A stretch of DNA of 64,000 nucleotides from Diospyros lotus. Lineage: Eukaryota > Streptophyta > Magnoliopsida > Ericales > Ebenaceae. Every line of letters begins with the position of its first letter. Positions within the stretch are counted from its first letter, which is position 1. Both the position numbers and the translations under genes were made by a program. The notes under the pieces are model-generated. The model was not told the origin of the DNA. It worked only from the letters and a program-made list of their open reading frames with translations, and ran no database searches. The stretch lies in assembly GCF_014633365.1 (NCBI RefSeq), contig NC_068344.1, forward strand, positions 37,880,670 to 37,944,669, given 5' to 3'. Positions 48,381 through 61,078 of the stretch are shown here, piece after piece.

Positions 48381-50532
48381 TTGGCCTCAGACAAACGCAA
48401 ATGATGACGTTGATGAAAATGTGTTGTTTCTTCGGCGGCGGAAAGATTTGGATTTGGATTTGGATGCAAGGGAGGGAGGGAAGGAAGGCTGGAGAGTTGC
48501 TTTAGTACGTTTAGCAGTTGTCGGAGGTTAGTTAATGGCTAGATCCAACAAACATGGCAAACTCGCTGCAGAGCGAAGCTGATTTGGTCCTTTGGACAGT
48601 CGAAGAAAGATGGGCCTCACGCGTGGAGACTTGCTCTTCCTTCTTGGTCCGATTCGCGGGAAATGTCTTCAACTTAGTCGTTACAACAACATATATTCAT
48701 GTAATAACATTTCATAAATATAATATTATTATCCTTTTAATTATAATAATACTAGAATTGAAAGTAGTTGATTAATTAATGGTTGTTATGATAATCAAAT
48801 AACGTAATATCAAACATAAACATGAATAATATTAAGAGATTCTCGAATGTTAACTCGAGCACAAAAAGATATCGAGGAATAAAAAGAGAATAATTAAAGA
48901 TTTTAGAGATTGATAAATTAAGTTCAACTATTATTGATTATATAAGTTATAATGTAATTAGAAGTGTTATTAATTGAAATAGAAAAATAAAAATATATAT
49001 TAAAAAAATTATAATGAGTGAATATAAAGTAAGTAATCGGATCTACGTAATGAATTTTATATTTAATTTTTTAAAAATTACAATAAAAAGTAATAAACGA
49101 TAAAAATATTTATCTTGAGTTTTGTGCAAGTAAATATGCAATTATACCCTTAAAAAGATTTTGCATGCTATTAAGATTTTCCCCATTTAGCCTTTTACTC
49201 AAAAGACAAAAGAAGGAAAAATAAAAAATTTCCAAAGTTGCTTCCAAAGTAATTCTAGAAAAATAATTATATTATTATTTCTTAAAAACAAATATATAAA
49301 GAAATTGACTTAGAATTGAGTTTTGGTAGCCATGGCTAAAATGGTATGGTATGGATGTAAGAAAGATGTTGCATTCTTGAGTGTTTGACGACTGGATTCG
49401 TTACAAGGAGGAAGTGGAACCGTTTCGTCCCAAATTTATCTGCCGCATTTTCCTTTTGAATGTCGAAAGGGTAAAAATTTGGTCGATAAATTTGATGGGG
49501 ACAGAGGGGGAGACTCTCCAGTGAGCTGCTCTGGGCTGGCTTGGCTTGGCTGGCCGGAAAGGGAAGGGGCTGGCGAGCTACGAAATCAATTCAACAACAC
49601 TAGCCCCAAAGAACAAACCTCGATAACTCTATTTCAGATTGGAAAAATATATATACAAATATATGTTATATTTGTTTATATGTGTCATTAGTCCAAGATT
49701 TCTTCAAGCCTAAATCGTTGATCAGGTGAGTCACTGAAGCCGCCTCTTTTTCGCATGTTTCACTGTTCAATTTTTGTTTATAATTCCGTAATCGGGAACC
49801 CAAATCGGAAGTCCTATCTGGGTTTTGGGAGAATTCAGCTTTGAATCTCTTCTGGGTATTTGTTAAATTTCACTTCTGATCATAATAGGCTGAATGCTTT
49901 ACAGATCATTGTCAATGTATTCGGTGCTTTGGCTGATACATTTTGATTCCTGTAAACTAGTAACTTCTGGGTTTCTGCGAGTGGCCTTTTTGTTTACTAA
50001 ACCAAATAAATTAGGCGTCTTGGTAAGTTTCCTATCTGGGCCCGTCATGAATTTATCTTGTTGCCAAAGGGAAGAAGAAGAATTCCCCGATTGATGACTG
50101 GCCCTACTGGGTATACTCACTATAGGGTTCTGATTACGAGAATTTGCAGTGGTATATTCAGTCTTTTGGGTTTAAACGGATCACACTTTTTACACAAGAA
50201 TGTATGATTATGGTTGATTTCACTCACTCTCTCTCTCTCTTTCTCTTATTCCTTGCTAAGTTTCAGAAGAGTAGTGCATTGTCTTTTGATAGAAAGAAGA
50301 GGGTCCTCTTCTGATAGCGATGTAGTTTGCATTCTGTTTATTATTTATAAGGTGAAATTATTCTTTATAACTTTAGCCTGCACCTTTTCTTTGTACAACA
50401 GGTAAAATTCATGCATAAGTAGTTCAATTTTGATTTAGTAATTGTACTTTTAATGGAGTGCTTTGCAAGTCAGCTTGTTGATCTTTTCTTTTGTTTGTCT
50501 TATTTTTTAGTGGAAATTCATAACCGACCAAT
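48381..50532. promoter_or_regulatory. Head-to-head promoter region and PRHA 5' leader
   Basis: The ANTH gene (leftward) and the homeodomain gene (rightward) diverge here. The ANTH leader starts above 48380. About 48700-49480 is AT-rich with no coding signal. For the homeodomain gene, a 5'-UTR exon probably ends at 49725 (gatcag|gtgagt), and the next exon starts at 50511 (tttttag|tgg), just 22 bp before the ATG. Transcription starts are not resolved. Confidence 0.5.
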
Positions 50533-53500
50533 ATGCGTGGAGGGAAGACAATTGACCAGAAACTAGGGCAGCAGAGTACACCACAGCAGTTAAAGAATGG
50601 TATTAAAGTCTCAGCAAACAGGAGACAGAGACCAAAATTTAAGCCTCATGGCAACACTATAGGTTCAGCAGTTTTGAGGAGAAAAGTTGTGAAGTCTATA
50701 AGGCAAGGCAAGGGAAAGGACTCCTCCAGTAGGAATGTGACTAGCAAAACAGTTGTGGATAAAGTGAAATCCTTCAAGAAGCAGCATTTATCAGGCCAAC
50801 AAGGTGCAATACTTTCATGTACCAGTTCTAAAGGAATTGGAAAACTGGACACTGGATGTGATAAACCTAAAAATTTGACGAAACGAAGGAAGCGAAGGGG
50901 GCAAAAAAATAAATCAGAGCTGGATGAAGCTCCTCGCTTGCAAAGAAGGACAAGATACCTATTAATAAAAATGAAGTTGGAGCAAAACCTTATTGATGCT
51001 TATTCAGGAGAAGGTTGGAAAGGTCAGAGGTATGGACAAAATCTCTCAATTAAATAAGAACTTATCCTTACTTGTACAGCCTGATATGTCTTCAATTTTA
51101 TATTGGTTTACCATGATAATCAGGGGTGCTTACCCAATTCTGGGATAGCATCCCTCTACTCATTACTTCTCTTACTCATCAGGGAATTAAAATCCTTCTG
51201 ATTCCTTGTAGCTTCATTAGCTATCATCAATTTCATGACATTCTTCTCAGAACCATCAATGGAATCCCAGGAATTTTACTAAGACTTTAACCACATTTTC
51301 CATAGCCCACTCTTATGCCTCAGTACATCACCCTTCTCTTTGCCTGCTGTCTCCTTCCAAAGATATTCCCCTTCAAACCCTGGATATTTCTTTAATAGCT
51401 TGAACCCCGCCCCTATTTTCCTATTTCCCAAGCAAGACAACCCTTCATCCGTGCCACCACCTAAAAGACCTTCTTCATCTCCATAGCCCGGGCTTAAAAC
51501 TGCCAAAGAACCACCATTGAAACTAACCTCCTCGGCAGCCTTGGTGTTTTAACATAGTCAATGGGGAGCACTGAAATGGGTTGAGCTCCAAGCATCCCGG
51601 ACATCAAACAACTATTTTCTCAGCAGGGAATGGACTCAGTATTCGTATCTGTAAGGCTGATTCCATTGAGTAATGTGCAACTCCTACGTGCTTCCTCTTG
51701 TCTGTTACTCTTTAACCCTCCACTGCTACCACAACCACCATTCAAAACATGTAGAAATATTGTTTTGGTATACAAGCAATATAGAGGGACAAAAACTACA
51801 TTTGTGCTTTCTCTCATAGCTTGCTCCTTAAGTTTTTTTTTCATTTTGTTTAGACAGTGCAACATGGTTTTTCCTAGGAAAGACTTTTTAAGGTGGAGCC
51901 TTGCTTAATTTTTGGGCCTTGTCCTGCTCAACTTTGCAGGCCATTTTGTTTTCTCCACCCAATCTCATTCTTTCCTTCAAGGTTCATATAGCTTCTCATT
52001 TTATCTTAATGCAGCCAATTGTCTAAGACCTGTTAAGTACCGACATTCCATTTTGGTTAGTACAACCCTCTGTTACAAAAACCACCCTCCCCCCCAACTT
52101 TTGCAAAGCATGTAGTCTCATGCACTAGGGACACCCCTTTGTATGGCCACCTGTCTCTCTAAGTTCTTCCCATAGATGCACAAATTTTGGCAAATGTTGT
52201 GTTGTTGCATGGGATGCCTGTTTTGTATGATCATATGTTTCTCTAAGTTCTATCTAAAAATGCACAAACTTTGGAAATTATTGCCATGTTGCCTAGGACC
52301 TTTACAAAATTAGACAATTGGGAAAATTGTATACCACCATAAATTGAAGTAATGCAATTTTCAAAAAGAAAAATTTTGGACTAATCAAGTGTATACCAGT
52401 ATTTGTGTTGACTATTCCTCTTATCAAGTAATAATTATTGGATCATGCTACTTGTACATCAAGAGCTACACCTTGGGCTACACACGAGCGCAAATGACTA
52501 AAATACCCTTCACACCTCACCGTCTTGTCTCACCGCACGTCACTGCCTCGCGCCGCCTCACCACCTTGGGTGAGGGGTATTTTTGTCATTTTAACTGCAT
52601 TGTGTAGCCCAAGGAGTACAAATAGCATTTTCCATAATTACTATCCAAATGAGATCTTGTTGATTTTTATCTCAAAAAAGTAAGTAGATATAATCATTAA
52701 AGATAATACCTTATTGTTATTTCTTGAAACAAGAGATGATTATGGAGTAAGAAATCAAAAACCACCTCGATTGTCATCCACCCAACACTATAAGTTGGAC
52801 TGAACTCCACAGAAATTTACAATTAATTTCAATTGGCATTATATGTAAGGCTTAACTCTAAAGTCTCGCATGAATACTTATTCTTGACATTACATCTAAG
52901 GCTTCATTAGAAATCAAGACCCATAATAAATCTAGAAAACTGTTCTTCTACATTGTTGGTACAGATCTGTTTAATAGACAAAATAGCCGAAGTACAGTTT
53001 TTATTAAACATGCAAATTTATCAGGACTATAACATTTTAGTGGTGTTTCATTATGTCCAGAATTCTTGTTCGTGGGTGGGTCTTCCTTGGTGCTCTTTTT
53101 ATGCATATCTAGCATACTTTTAGGTTCAGTTATTTAGAGAACTGCTCATGTATTTTAAGTTCTTATTTAATTAGAGCATTAATATTTCTCATTGTTTTTT
53201 TGCATAGTCGAGAAAAGATCAAGCCAGAAAGGGAACTTGAAAGAGCCAAGAAGCAGATATGGATGTGCAAACTTGGAATTCGTGATGCCATTCGCCAACT
53301 GGATTTACTTAGTTCTGTGGGGTGTATAGAAGACTCTGCAATTGCTCCAGATGGATCTGTATACCATGAACATGTAAACTTCTATCAAAATTTTATTTAA
53401 ATCTTCTATATATTGGACAAGAATGCATCTTTTTGCTGAATTGTCAGTTTTCTCTTCAGATAACCAATCTTATCAACAAAAGGAGCAGTTTGATTACCCA

Positions 53501-56500
53501 AATGTGTTCCTGATGTTTTATGAATAAATTTGGTTTTTGACCTCACTTGCAGAAGCAAGTGGGCCTGCTGCTGCTCAAAAGGAAGTCAACATTTATGCTA
53601 CATTTTATTTAACTTGTTTTCTAACTTCTGATGGAGATTTAGATTTTGAATAACACCAATATTATTGTTCTGAACAACGCAGATCAATGATTCATGCATT
53701 ACCTAAAGTGCCCCTAGCTGCTACCACTATGCCGTCTTTCTGTTCAGATTAATATTCTTGATTTCTTCTCTGTTATGCTTAGATTGTCTGTGCAAAGTGC
53801 AAGTTGCGGGAAGCTTTCCCTGACAATGATATTATACTGTGTGACGGGACATGCAATTGTGCTTTTCACCAAAAATGTCTCGATCCTCCACTGTTGACTG
53901 AAAATAGTAAGATCTGTTTTCTATTTGCTACTATTATTTTCTGAATGCTACATTAAGGTATGAAATTTTTGGAAAAGGCTACTTAATGTCACCATGATAT
54001 CTAGTTTAATTAATAATTTTTCAGTCCCTCCAGGAGACCAAGGATGGTTTTGCAAATTTTGTGAATGTAAGATGGAAATATTAGAAGCAATGAATGCTCA
54101 TCTTGGGACTCAATTCTCTCCAGACAGTAATTGGCAGGTAGCTTAAACCAGAAGCATTTTGTGCTCTCTTACGTTTTTCTTTTTCTGCCTATTTTTAGAG
54201 TATATTTCCATGGAATAAAAACAGGATATCTTCAAGGAAGAAGCCGCCTTACCTGATGGTGGAAGTGCTTTGCTTGATCTAGAACAAGAATGGCCTTCTG
54301 ATGATTCAGGAGATGATGATTATGATCCAGAAAAAGTTGAACATAGCTGCAGTCACAGTGGCGCTGGCTCTGATTTTGAAGCTTTGGATGATGCAAGCAG
54401 TTCCAGAAGTTCATGTTCACTGGAAGATGAATTTTTCACTGAATCAGGGAGTCCAGCAGATAGAAGCCAAGATGGCTGTGATACCTCTTTTAAGTCATCT
54501 ATTGGTATAGATTTGGACGAGACGACTGATTTTGAGATTTTGAGTGGCCCCAGACAGCGAAAAACTGTTGATTATAAGAAGTTATATGATGTGAGTATTT
54601 AAAGGCCTCTAAAGTCTATTTGATTTTCCAGGAAAGTAAATAAACAAATGTGAAAGTGAGTTGGTTGATGAATAAGGTAGGATTTTTTACAGATCTTGTA
54701 AAACTTTGTAGTCTTACACCCCTTCCTACATTTTTACCCTAGACTGGTTTAAATTAGATGTTTCTCTTATACAAAGTTTCAATCCAATTGGAGATCGAAA
54801 GGTTTCTGCTCAATTATCAAAATTATAGTTTAGTTGGTGTTAACAAATTTTATATGTTGATGTAATGGACTGCCATTGGAGGAGTAAGTAAAATTCAACG
54901 GTCAATTTGGTGAGATATGGATTTGGAAAAAAAGCTAAAACGGGGCATAAGGCTAAAATATTTATAAAAGGTATAAATTGACCGTAATTGTTTGTGAATA
55001 ATGTCTATTGTTTACCAGAATTCTAAAAATGGCCTAGTCTTGAACTTTATTAAGGGAACAAGTGAAGAACAATTTTTATTGCAAAGCATGTATCTTATAC
55101 ATGTTTCTTGACCCTGAATTTCTTTTGAACATCTTTGGGCAGATCAATTTCAAATTTAAGCCCCATGCATACTATTTTTACTGCATTCTTCCTTGCCATA
55201 TATTGGAAGAATGGTCGCGTAACTGATGTAAATGCAAAAGTAGTTGTACCCAATTGAATGAGGTTTGCTCTTAGGTGAGGACAAAATATATATAATTAAA
55301 TAATGTGTTTTTGAACATTTCATTTGTATTTTTTGGTAAGTCGTGATTCATCCAAGATCTGTCATTCCATTTTATTATTTTCTCTTTAAAATAGGATTTG
55401 ACACGTGTTTAGTATTTTTCCATAAGGGGTGATTCATGCTGATCTGTAATTTTATACGTTTCTCTTTTGGATAGGAAATGTTTGGAAAGGATGCTCCTGT
55501 GACAGAACAAATTAGTGATGACGAAGACTGGGGCCCTGCTAAACGAAAGAGGAGAGAAAAGGAGTCTGATGCAGCTAGCACCCTTATGACTCTCTCTGAA
55601 AGTGAGAAGAAATTTCCAAGCATGAATACAGCAGAAGGCGAGGGGGAACTTCGTCATTGTGGGAAAACAAAGAGACCATTTTCCAGAATCCCTCCTAATG
55701 CTGTTGAGGTAGGGTGGATTTTTCTCATGGCATGAAACATTTCTGATTTCTCCTTTATTTTCTTGTCTTTGATGTACAATTTACCATGCATACTCACTGT
55801 TTCATTTCTTCTATTCTCTACTAGAAGCTTCGCGTTGCGTTTTCTGAAAGCGAACTTCCATCCAGAGATGCCAAAGAGCACCTAGCCAAGCAGTTAGGGC
55901 TTGAATCTGAGAAGGTAGATCTGTTCTTGTTTTTGCTTGTCTTTTTTTTTTTTTTTTTTGATAAGTAGTATTGGAAAGAGAAAGGCACCAATAAGGGGAT
56001 GGACCTTGTTTAGAAGAGACTAGAAACTTTTAGGACTTTTTATCTACCACAGAAATTATCCATGGACAAGGAAAAAAAGGAGGAAAGACATGCCCCTTTG
56101 TGACCACAAAAGGGAATAATGATTATGCCCTTCAAAAATTGAATTGGGCTTTCCATTACCTGTTAAGCTCTTATATTTCCTTCATTCCATAAACTCCACA
56201 GTATGCAAAAGGAAACCCTTCTAAGGCTCCTTCATGAACAATTATGTCACCAACATTGTAAGAGTCACAACTGAAGACGTCATTGCCCAAGTAACTTGAA
56301 AAAGAACATGTACGACCTCGTGGTTTGCATGCCATGGTATGATGTAAAATAAGTTGATCCATTGACTAGCCGTCATCCTGGCACATATAGCGCTAATCAA
56401 CTAAAAAGTGCCTTATCTTCCTCAAACTTATCAATAATAATGATAAGCCACGTGAAGCAATCCAAACAAAAGGGCCATCTCATGTGGTGCTCTTGAACTC

Positions 56501-58682
56501 CATACAGTCTTCCAAGGAAAACTAATCTCCCAACCATTACAGAGCACATCATAGAAAGACCAAACAGTAAAAGCTCTCTCTTTGATGAGTGCATAAGAAA
56601 CTGTCACTCTCACTGGTAATGTGTTCCCAATCTTGGAGATCAATCTAAAAGGCGGTACCCTAACAGTGCGCTTGAGAGTTGGGGAATAAGAATCCTCTAT
56701 GTCTAGGGATATCTCTTTTTCCCTTGACAGCTCAAGTAAATCCGGGAAAACCTTGTGTCATTGCCCACACCATCTAACCAACATTCAATGCTGAACCCTT
56801 CTATTAACTTCAATGCACAAGCTATTGGATTTGTACATTAAATAGTTGCAGTACTAAAATGCCTAGAACTGACAATACCTGAAAATAAGTTGCCAAACCA
56901 TAAACTATGTCAACAGAGAACAAGTGTCACATCTCCAACATGAGCAAATGACTTAACAGTTCTGGTTTAGCACTGTAGGCCAAGCTATTGGAAGTTGTCA
57001 GCTAATCTCTTTTAGTAACTGTGTGAGAGAGATGGATCCCGTGCTGCCTCCATTCAAGTTGGGGGTTTTCCGAGCAGTGGAGGTTTATCCCTTATGTGTA
57101 CTGCATGTCCATAGGATCGACAAAAAAGGGGAAGAAAGATTAAAAAGGCTAGCTAAGGATTCATTTCTGCTGATGTTCTTTGCCATAAAAATTCTATAGC
57201 ACGAAAATGCTAGAATCATAGTGATTTATACAGCATTGGGCCAGCAAAGCCGCTTTCTTGATTTTATGCTCTTTGGTAATAAATGATTTGTGAGGCTTTA
57301 CATTGGACATGACATTGATGATCCCTCTTGAAAGTTATTCTTGTGTGGCTGATTTGTTTTTATCTTATACATTTATTTTTTGGTCATTTGTCCTTTTTTA
57401 GGTCAGCAAATGGTTCAAAAATGCACGTTATTTGGCACTCAAAGCCAGAAAGGTAAGATGGCATTCTACTAACCTTTTCCTTTTTTCAATTTTTTAACTA
57501 CATCCTTTCATTTTATTTTCTTGCATCTCCTCAAATGTGGCATCTTGGATCCTTGTTGAAGACAATTATCTCATACTTTCTCTCAACTTGCTGAAAGAGA
57601 AGGGATATTGTGATTTTCTTTTCCCTGTTCACTAACGCTAGAACATATGTGAAGTGGGCAGTATCATGCTAAACCCATATTTGTCCAGTTTTTCAGGATT
57701 CCTTTTACTGTATCTGTAATTGCCCCTTTACTTGACCTATTTCTGAGGAACATTGCAGAAATCTTTTTCTTTTGGTTCATTGTTTAGAAAGTAGTTGGGA
57801 TATGAACTATGTATTGAACTCCTTGTCCGCTTGCAATATTTTGGCTTCTATTCTAGGAGTTCCTTTGTTTAGTGCTTTGTATATGTAAGCCTGAAATTTA
57901 CACTTAGGGATATTGTGATTTTGCATTTGCAGGCAGAAAATGGAAGTCAAGAATGTGACGAATCCAGATCAAAAGTGGAGGAGGAAAAAACTGGTGATCC
58001 AGTGGCATCAAAGACTGCATCATCATCAACTGCAGCCAATTCACAAATAGCGAACAAGTCTCTTGACAGCTCTTTAATGCAAAACCAACACAAGGTTTCT
58101 TCTCATAGCAACAACAAGGTGTGTTTCATTCTAAGAATACTCGAACTTGGTCTGTTTTTGTGCCTGTAAAACTAAAGAGTACTAAGAGAAATAACTCGGA
58201 TCTAGGATGCTTGAACTTGGGAACCATCCAAGACTATATTGGATTGGACTTTCCTGATAGTGTACACTCATTCTTCCGGAGAGAATGTGGTTAGATTGAG
58301 ATGGAAATTTTATTCCTCCATATTTATGAAAATGATGAACCTTGGATGTTGTGGATCCTGTCCTGAAATTTCTTACCTTCAGGCCGATGTTGGGTTCGGG
58401 GACGACGTGAGCCTGAAGCATCTGAAAGCTTCTGTAAAGAAAAATAAGAAAGTAAACATCAAGGCTGGAAGCAGAAGAGTAGAAGAAGAAGCAGAGGCTG
58501 AGTTGGAGAGGCTCTTTAAAGCCGAGGGTAAGATAGAACATTTGCAGAAGGTTCTGAAGGGACTTCCAACTGGAAAAGCAAATACCAGAGGAGATGCATC
58601 ATCCAACTCAAGGGACTGCCCCAATCACATTGTGTATGTCCCAGTGGCAGAGCTGAGGGAGAAAAGCTACCGATTTGGTTGA
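50533..58682 (+). CDS. PRHA: PHD-finger homeodomain transcription factor (PRHA/HAT3.1 family)
   Basis: Ten GT-AG coding exons: 50533-51029, 53208-53373, 53783-53906, 54025-54137, 54225-54590, 55475-55708, 55825-55914, 57402-57452, 57933-58118, 58383-58682; 708 aa, phases close. A nuclear DNA-binding regulator by family. The N-terminal 165 residues are very basic ([11 protein letters not shown]). The PHD finger at about 224-275 has all C4HC3 ligands (Cys224, 227, 241, 245, His250, Cys253, 272, 275) and the Trp270. An acidic, Ser/Asp-rich middle ([11 protein letters not shown]) precedes a second basic patch (AKRKRRE). The homeodomain spans about 486-547; its third helix reads [19 protein letters not shown]-terminal helical segment ([12 protein letters not shown]) follows. 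I prefer PRHA over HAT3.1 because, by memory, At4g29940 lies next to the Arabidopsis TBC gene. The name is family-level. Confidence 0.85.
52445..52637. mobile_element. MITE with terminal inverted repeats, second copy
   Basis: The left end (atgctacttgtacatc..cttgggctacac) and the right end (gtgtagcccaaggagtacaaatagcat) are inverted copies. Internal arms atgactaaaataccc and gggtatttttgtcat are also inverted. The core is GC-rich (cctcgcgccgcctcacc). It shares terminal words with 2606-2785. It lies in the first coding intron of the homeodomain gene. Confidence 0.65.
55941..56960 (-). pseudogene. L1-type LINE 3' fragment in PRHA intron
   Basis: The minus strand ends in cttatca followed by an A run (an 18-20 T run on the + strand at 55941), the usual L1 3' end. 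Upstream at 56431-56643 a frame reads [22 protein letters not shown] and [16 protein letters not shown], which corresponds to the zf-RVT region near the end of plant L1 ORF2. It is decayed and oriented against the host gene. The 5' limit is uncertain. Confidence 0.55.
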
Positions 58683-59640
58683 ATCAAATCTCTGTGATTT
58701 TTCCTTCAAATGTCCTAGTAAGTTTTGTTCTAATCCAGATGTTAAAAGGAAGGAACAAAAATAGTTTCATAATGCATATACATATATGTATGGAAGGCAG
58801 GCATTTAATTTGTGTTTGCCTATATGATATCAAAGCATTGCCTGCATGAACAATCTGAACATGTAATCTGTCCTGTTAATCATGTGGTTGTGAATGCTCT
58901 AATTCATAGCTGCCTTTTATTGCAAGCAAAGTTCCATTTTCTATGCAAACAGAACAGGAAGGAGGAAGCCCTCTTGTCTTTAGAGTTTGAATGTCAAAAC
59001 AGGGAACCTTTAGTTGGATTTCTAGATTTCAGCTAAGGCTCCAATTGTTCTGATGTAAAATATCTTTTGGTTAAGTATTTCACTTATTTTCTGTCGTGTG
59101 AATAGTGAAAAAAATGGAAAAATGGGGAGAGTATTTTTTAAGAAAAATCATTTATAAAGATGTAAAAAACATGATGTTTTTAATTAATAAGTGTTTTTTT
59201 GTTTCAAAACAGAGATTAAATTTTTATTGATTTGATGAGAAATCACATATATGTATGTATAATATGGTTGTATTCTCGCATCTAATATTTTTAAATCTGT
59301 AAATATTTCATTTTTCTTTATAAATTATTTTTAGAATGAAATATTTTTTATTATTTATACACGGATATCACAGATCTAGTATCTATATTACTATATAAGC
59401 AAGTAAGATATTTTGATATTATGAAATTATTTTAATAAAATAAATTCTCAAAATATTTTCTGTTTAAAAAATAAAGGCAAAACTTAATCATATGATTTGA
59501 TCTCATTATAAGGTAATTAAATTTATCACTTTGCTAACTTCCATCTATAAAAATTAGGCAATAATTACGAATTCACCCCTAATAAATTATTATTTAAAAT
59601 ATTTTTTTTAATTTATATATGCATCACTCACAGGAGTGAC
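58683..59640. other. Spacer downstream of the homeodomain gene
   Basis: Holds the 3' UTR of the PHD-homeodomain gene, then AT-rich sequence without coding signal up to the palindromic MITE. Confidence 0.55.
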
Positions 59641-59655
59641 ACTTACATTGTGAGT

Positions 59656-60013
59656 CGAGATCTGCTGTCTTATTTTGCTGTCTTCTTTCCTGTCCAGCCA
59701 ATGAGAAGCAGCCACATCATCCATTTTTAAATAGTAATTTTTGCAAAAAAGTTATAAAATCAAACAAAAAAATTATAAATGAAATATATATTGATTATAC
59801 ATATGTTATTATATATATTTCATATACATATGTTATTATTTGATATTTATTATTATATATATTTCATATACATATGTTATTATTTGATATTTATAATTTT
59901 TTTGTTTGATTTTATAACTTTTTTGTAAAAATTACTATTTAAAAATGGATGATGTGGCTGCTTCTCATTGGCTGGACAAGAAAGAAGACAGCAAAATAAG
60001 ACAGTAGATCTCG
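59656..60013. mobile_element. Palindromic MITE with arms of about 120 bp
   Basis: The left arm (cgagatctgctgtcttatttt..ccaatgagaagcagccacatcatcc..) is repeated inverted on the right (..ggatgatgtggctgcttctcattgg..aaaataagacagtagatctcg) with few mismatches over roughly 120 bp each side. The loop holds a direct repeat of catatacatatgttattatttgatattta. Similar words flank it (cattgtgag at about 59647 and cattgtaag at about 60021), which could be a 9-bp target duplication of a Mutator-type MITE, but the right copy is a few bases away from the arm. Confidence 0.8.
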
Positions 60014-60094
60014 GATCTTGCATTGTAAGGCCTTGGAGACGTTTAAGGTGACGCCCAACTGGGCGCGGTTCTGGTCTTGAAGGCGTCGTCTTCA

Positions 60095-60500
60095 CTCTTC
60101 AGCCACTTCTTGACCGAGTTCTGCCCCGGCCGCGACCTCTACTCCCTCCCTCCGGCTACGCCAGCCTCGCAAGCGCTTCCCTGCTTCCTCCGTCGTCAGG
60201 TGCTTGCGCACGTTAGCACAAACAATTCCACAATGCATGCATGGAATGGAACTAACCATCCCAAAGGTGCTTTTTGATTTTCATTCATTTCGTTTTCATC
60301 GAAGACGTACGCAGGCCTTAATGCAGCGGCGGTAGTGGCAGTAGTATTAGATTAGATTAGAATTAGAATATTTACACATGAAGGGAATCGTTTCCCGCGA
60401 TCTGAAGCCGGGAAACGTGCTAGTCCGGTCGGACGGCCACATCGTGCTCACTGACTTCGACCTCTCTTTGAAATGCCAGTCAGTGGCCCGCTCCCTGCAC
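60095..60500 (+). pseudogene. AGCVIII protein kinase relic
   Basis: Two short blocks of an AGCVIII kinase (PINOID/WAG/D6PK/UNICORN type) survive. At 60103-60150 the frame reads HFLTEFCPGRDLYSL, the hinge region. At 60381-60476 it reads [18 protein letters not shown], then [13 protein letters not shown]. The DFD in place of DFG is a hallmark of this plant kinase group. The catalytic-loop Tyr/His before RD is Ser, and the Glu of KPEN is Gly. Between the blocks about 230 bp is noncoding and out of frame, and the N- and C-lobes beyond are missing. It is locally GC-rich, unlike its surroundings. It is a broken gene fragment, not a working kinase. Confidence 0.7.
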
Positions 60501-60653
60501 TTCCGGTCTGTTTTCGTTTGTTCAACCTAGTGTCATGCTGACGACGAGTTCTTGAATGGGCGACACCTTTGCGAAGAAGCCAGCCGGCCACCCAACAGAG
60601 TTGGATTGGCATTGCATAAAACGCCAAATGGTTGCATCCACCGATGAAATGGT

Positions 60654-60728
60654 GACAATCATCAGTAGGAATTGCTTCTAATGCTACATTCACAAAATTT
60701 TCTGTCAATCATCAGTAGGAATTGCCCG
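60654..60728 (+). repeat. Short direct repeat after the kinase relic
   Basis: The phrase caatcatcagtaggaattgc occurs at about 60657-60676 and again at about 60707-60726, 50 bp apart. It may be a slippage or repair scar. Confidence 0.7.
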
Positions 60729-60997
60729 AAATGGGCTCACAAGCAACGGACAGCAAAGATTAAAGAAGAGGAAAAAAAAAAAAAAAGCAAACAAACCAAT
60801 GACTAAGTCAAGCAGGAAGGCACAGAAGCCACTAGCCACTAGCTCAATCATTTCAAGTTCAACTACATTCTTATCCAACAGTTACAAGACCAGCCAACGG
60901 AGAGAGTTCTGGTTTGTAGATTTCCTGGAGCTTTGAACTTGGTCTGCTGCTCAAAGTACAAGATAAAATAACAAGAACTATGCAAACTGTGTTTCCC

Positions 60998-61078
60998 CTA
61001 TCCTTTGGTAACATCTTGAGAACTAGCATTCTTGGAACGACCCAATTTGCACCTTCTAGCAGTAAGCCGAGGCCTCAA
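60998..61078 (-). CDS. Possible terminal exon of a gene extending past the right edge
   Basis: On the minus strand a good 3' splice site (atgctctacag) is followed by 26 codons and a TAG at 60998-61000: LRPRLTARRCKLGRSKNASS, then QDVTKG. The composition (basic, then polar) is protein-like and the frame has no internal stop, but the stretch is short and no family is recognised. No further exon was found up to 64000. It may be chance. Confidence 0.3.
   Translation of the reverse strand: MRPRLTARRCKLGRSKNASSQDVTKG

Noticed and set aside
60448..60708. 86-codon minus ORF
   Set aside because: It overlaps the kinase relic on the other strand and has no family signal.
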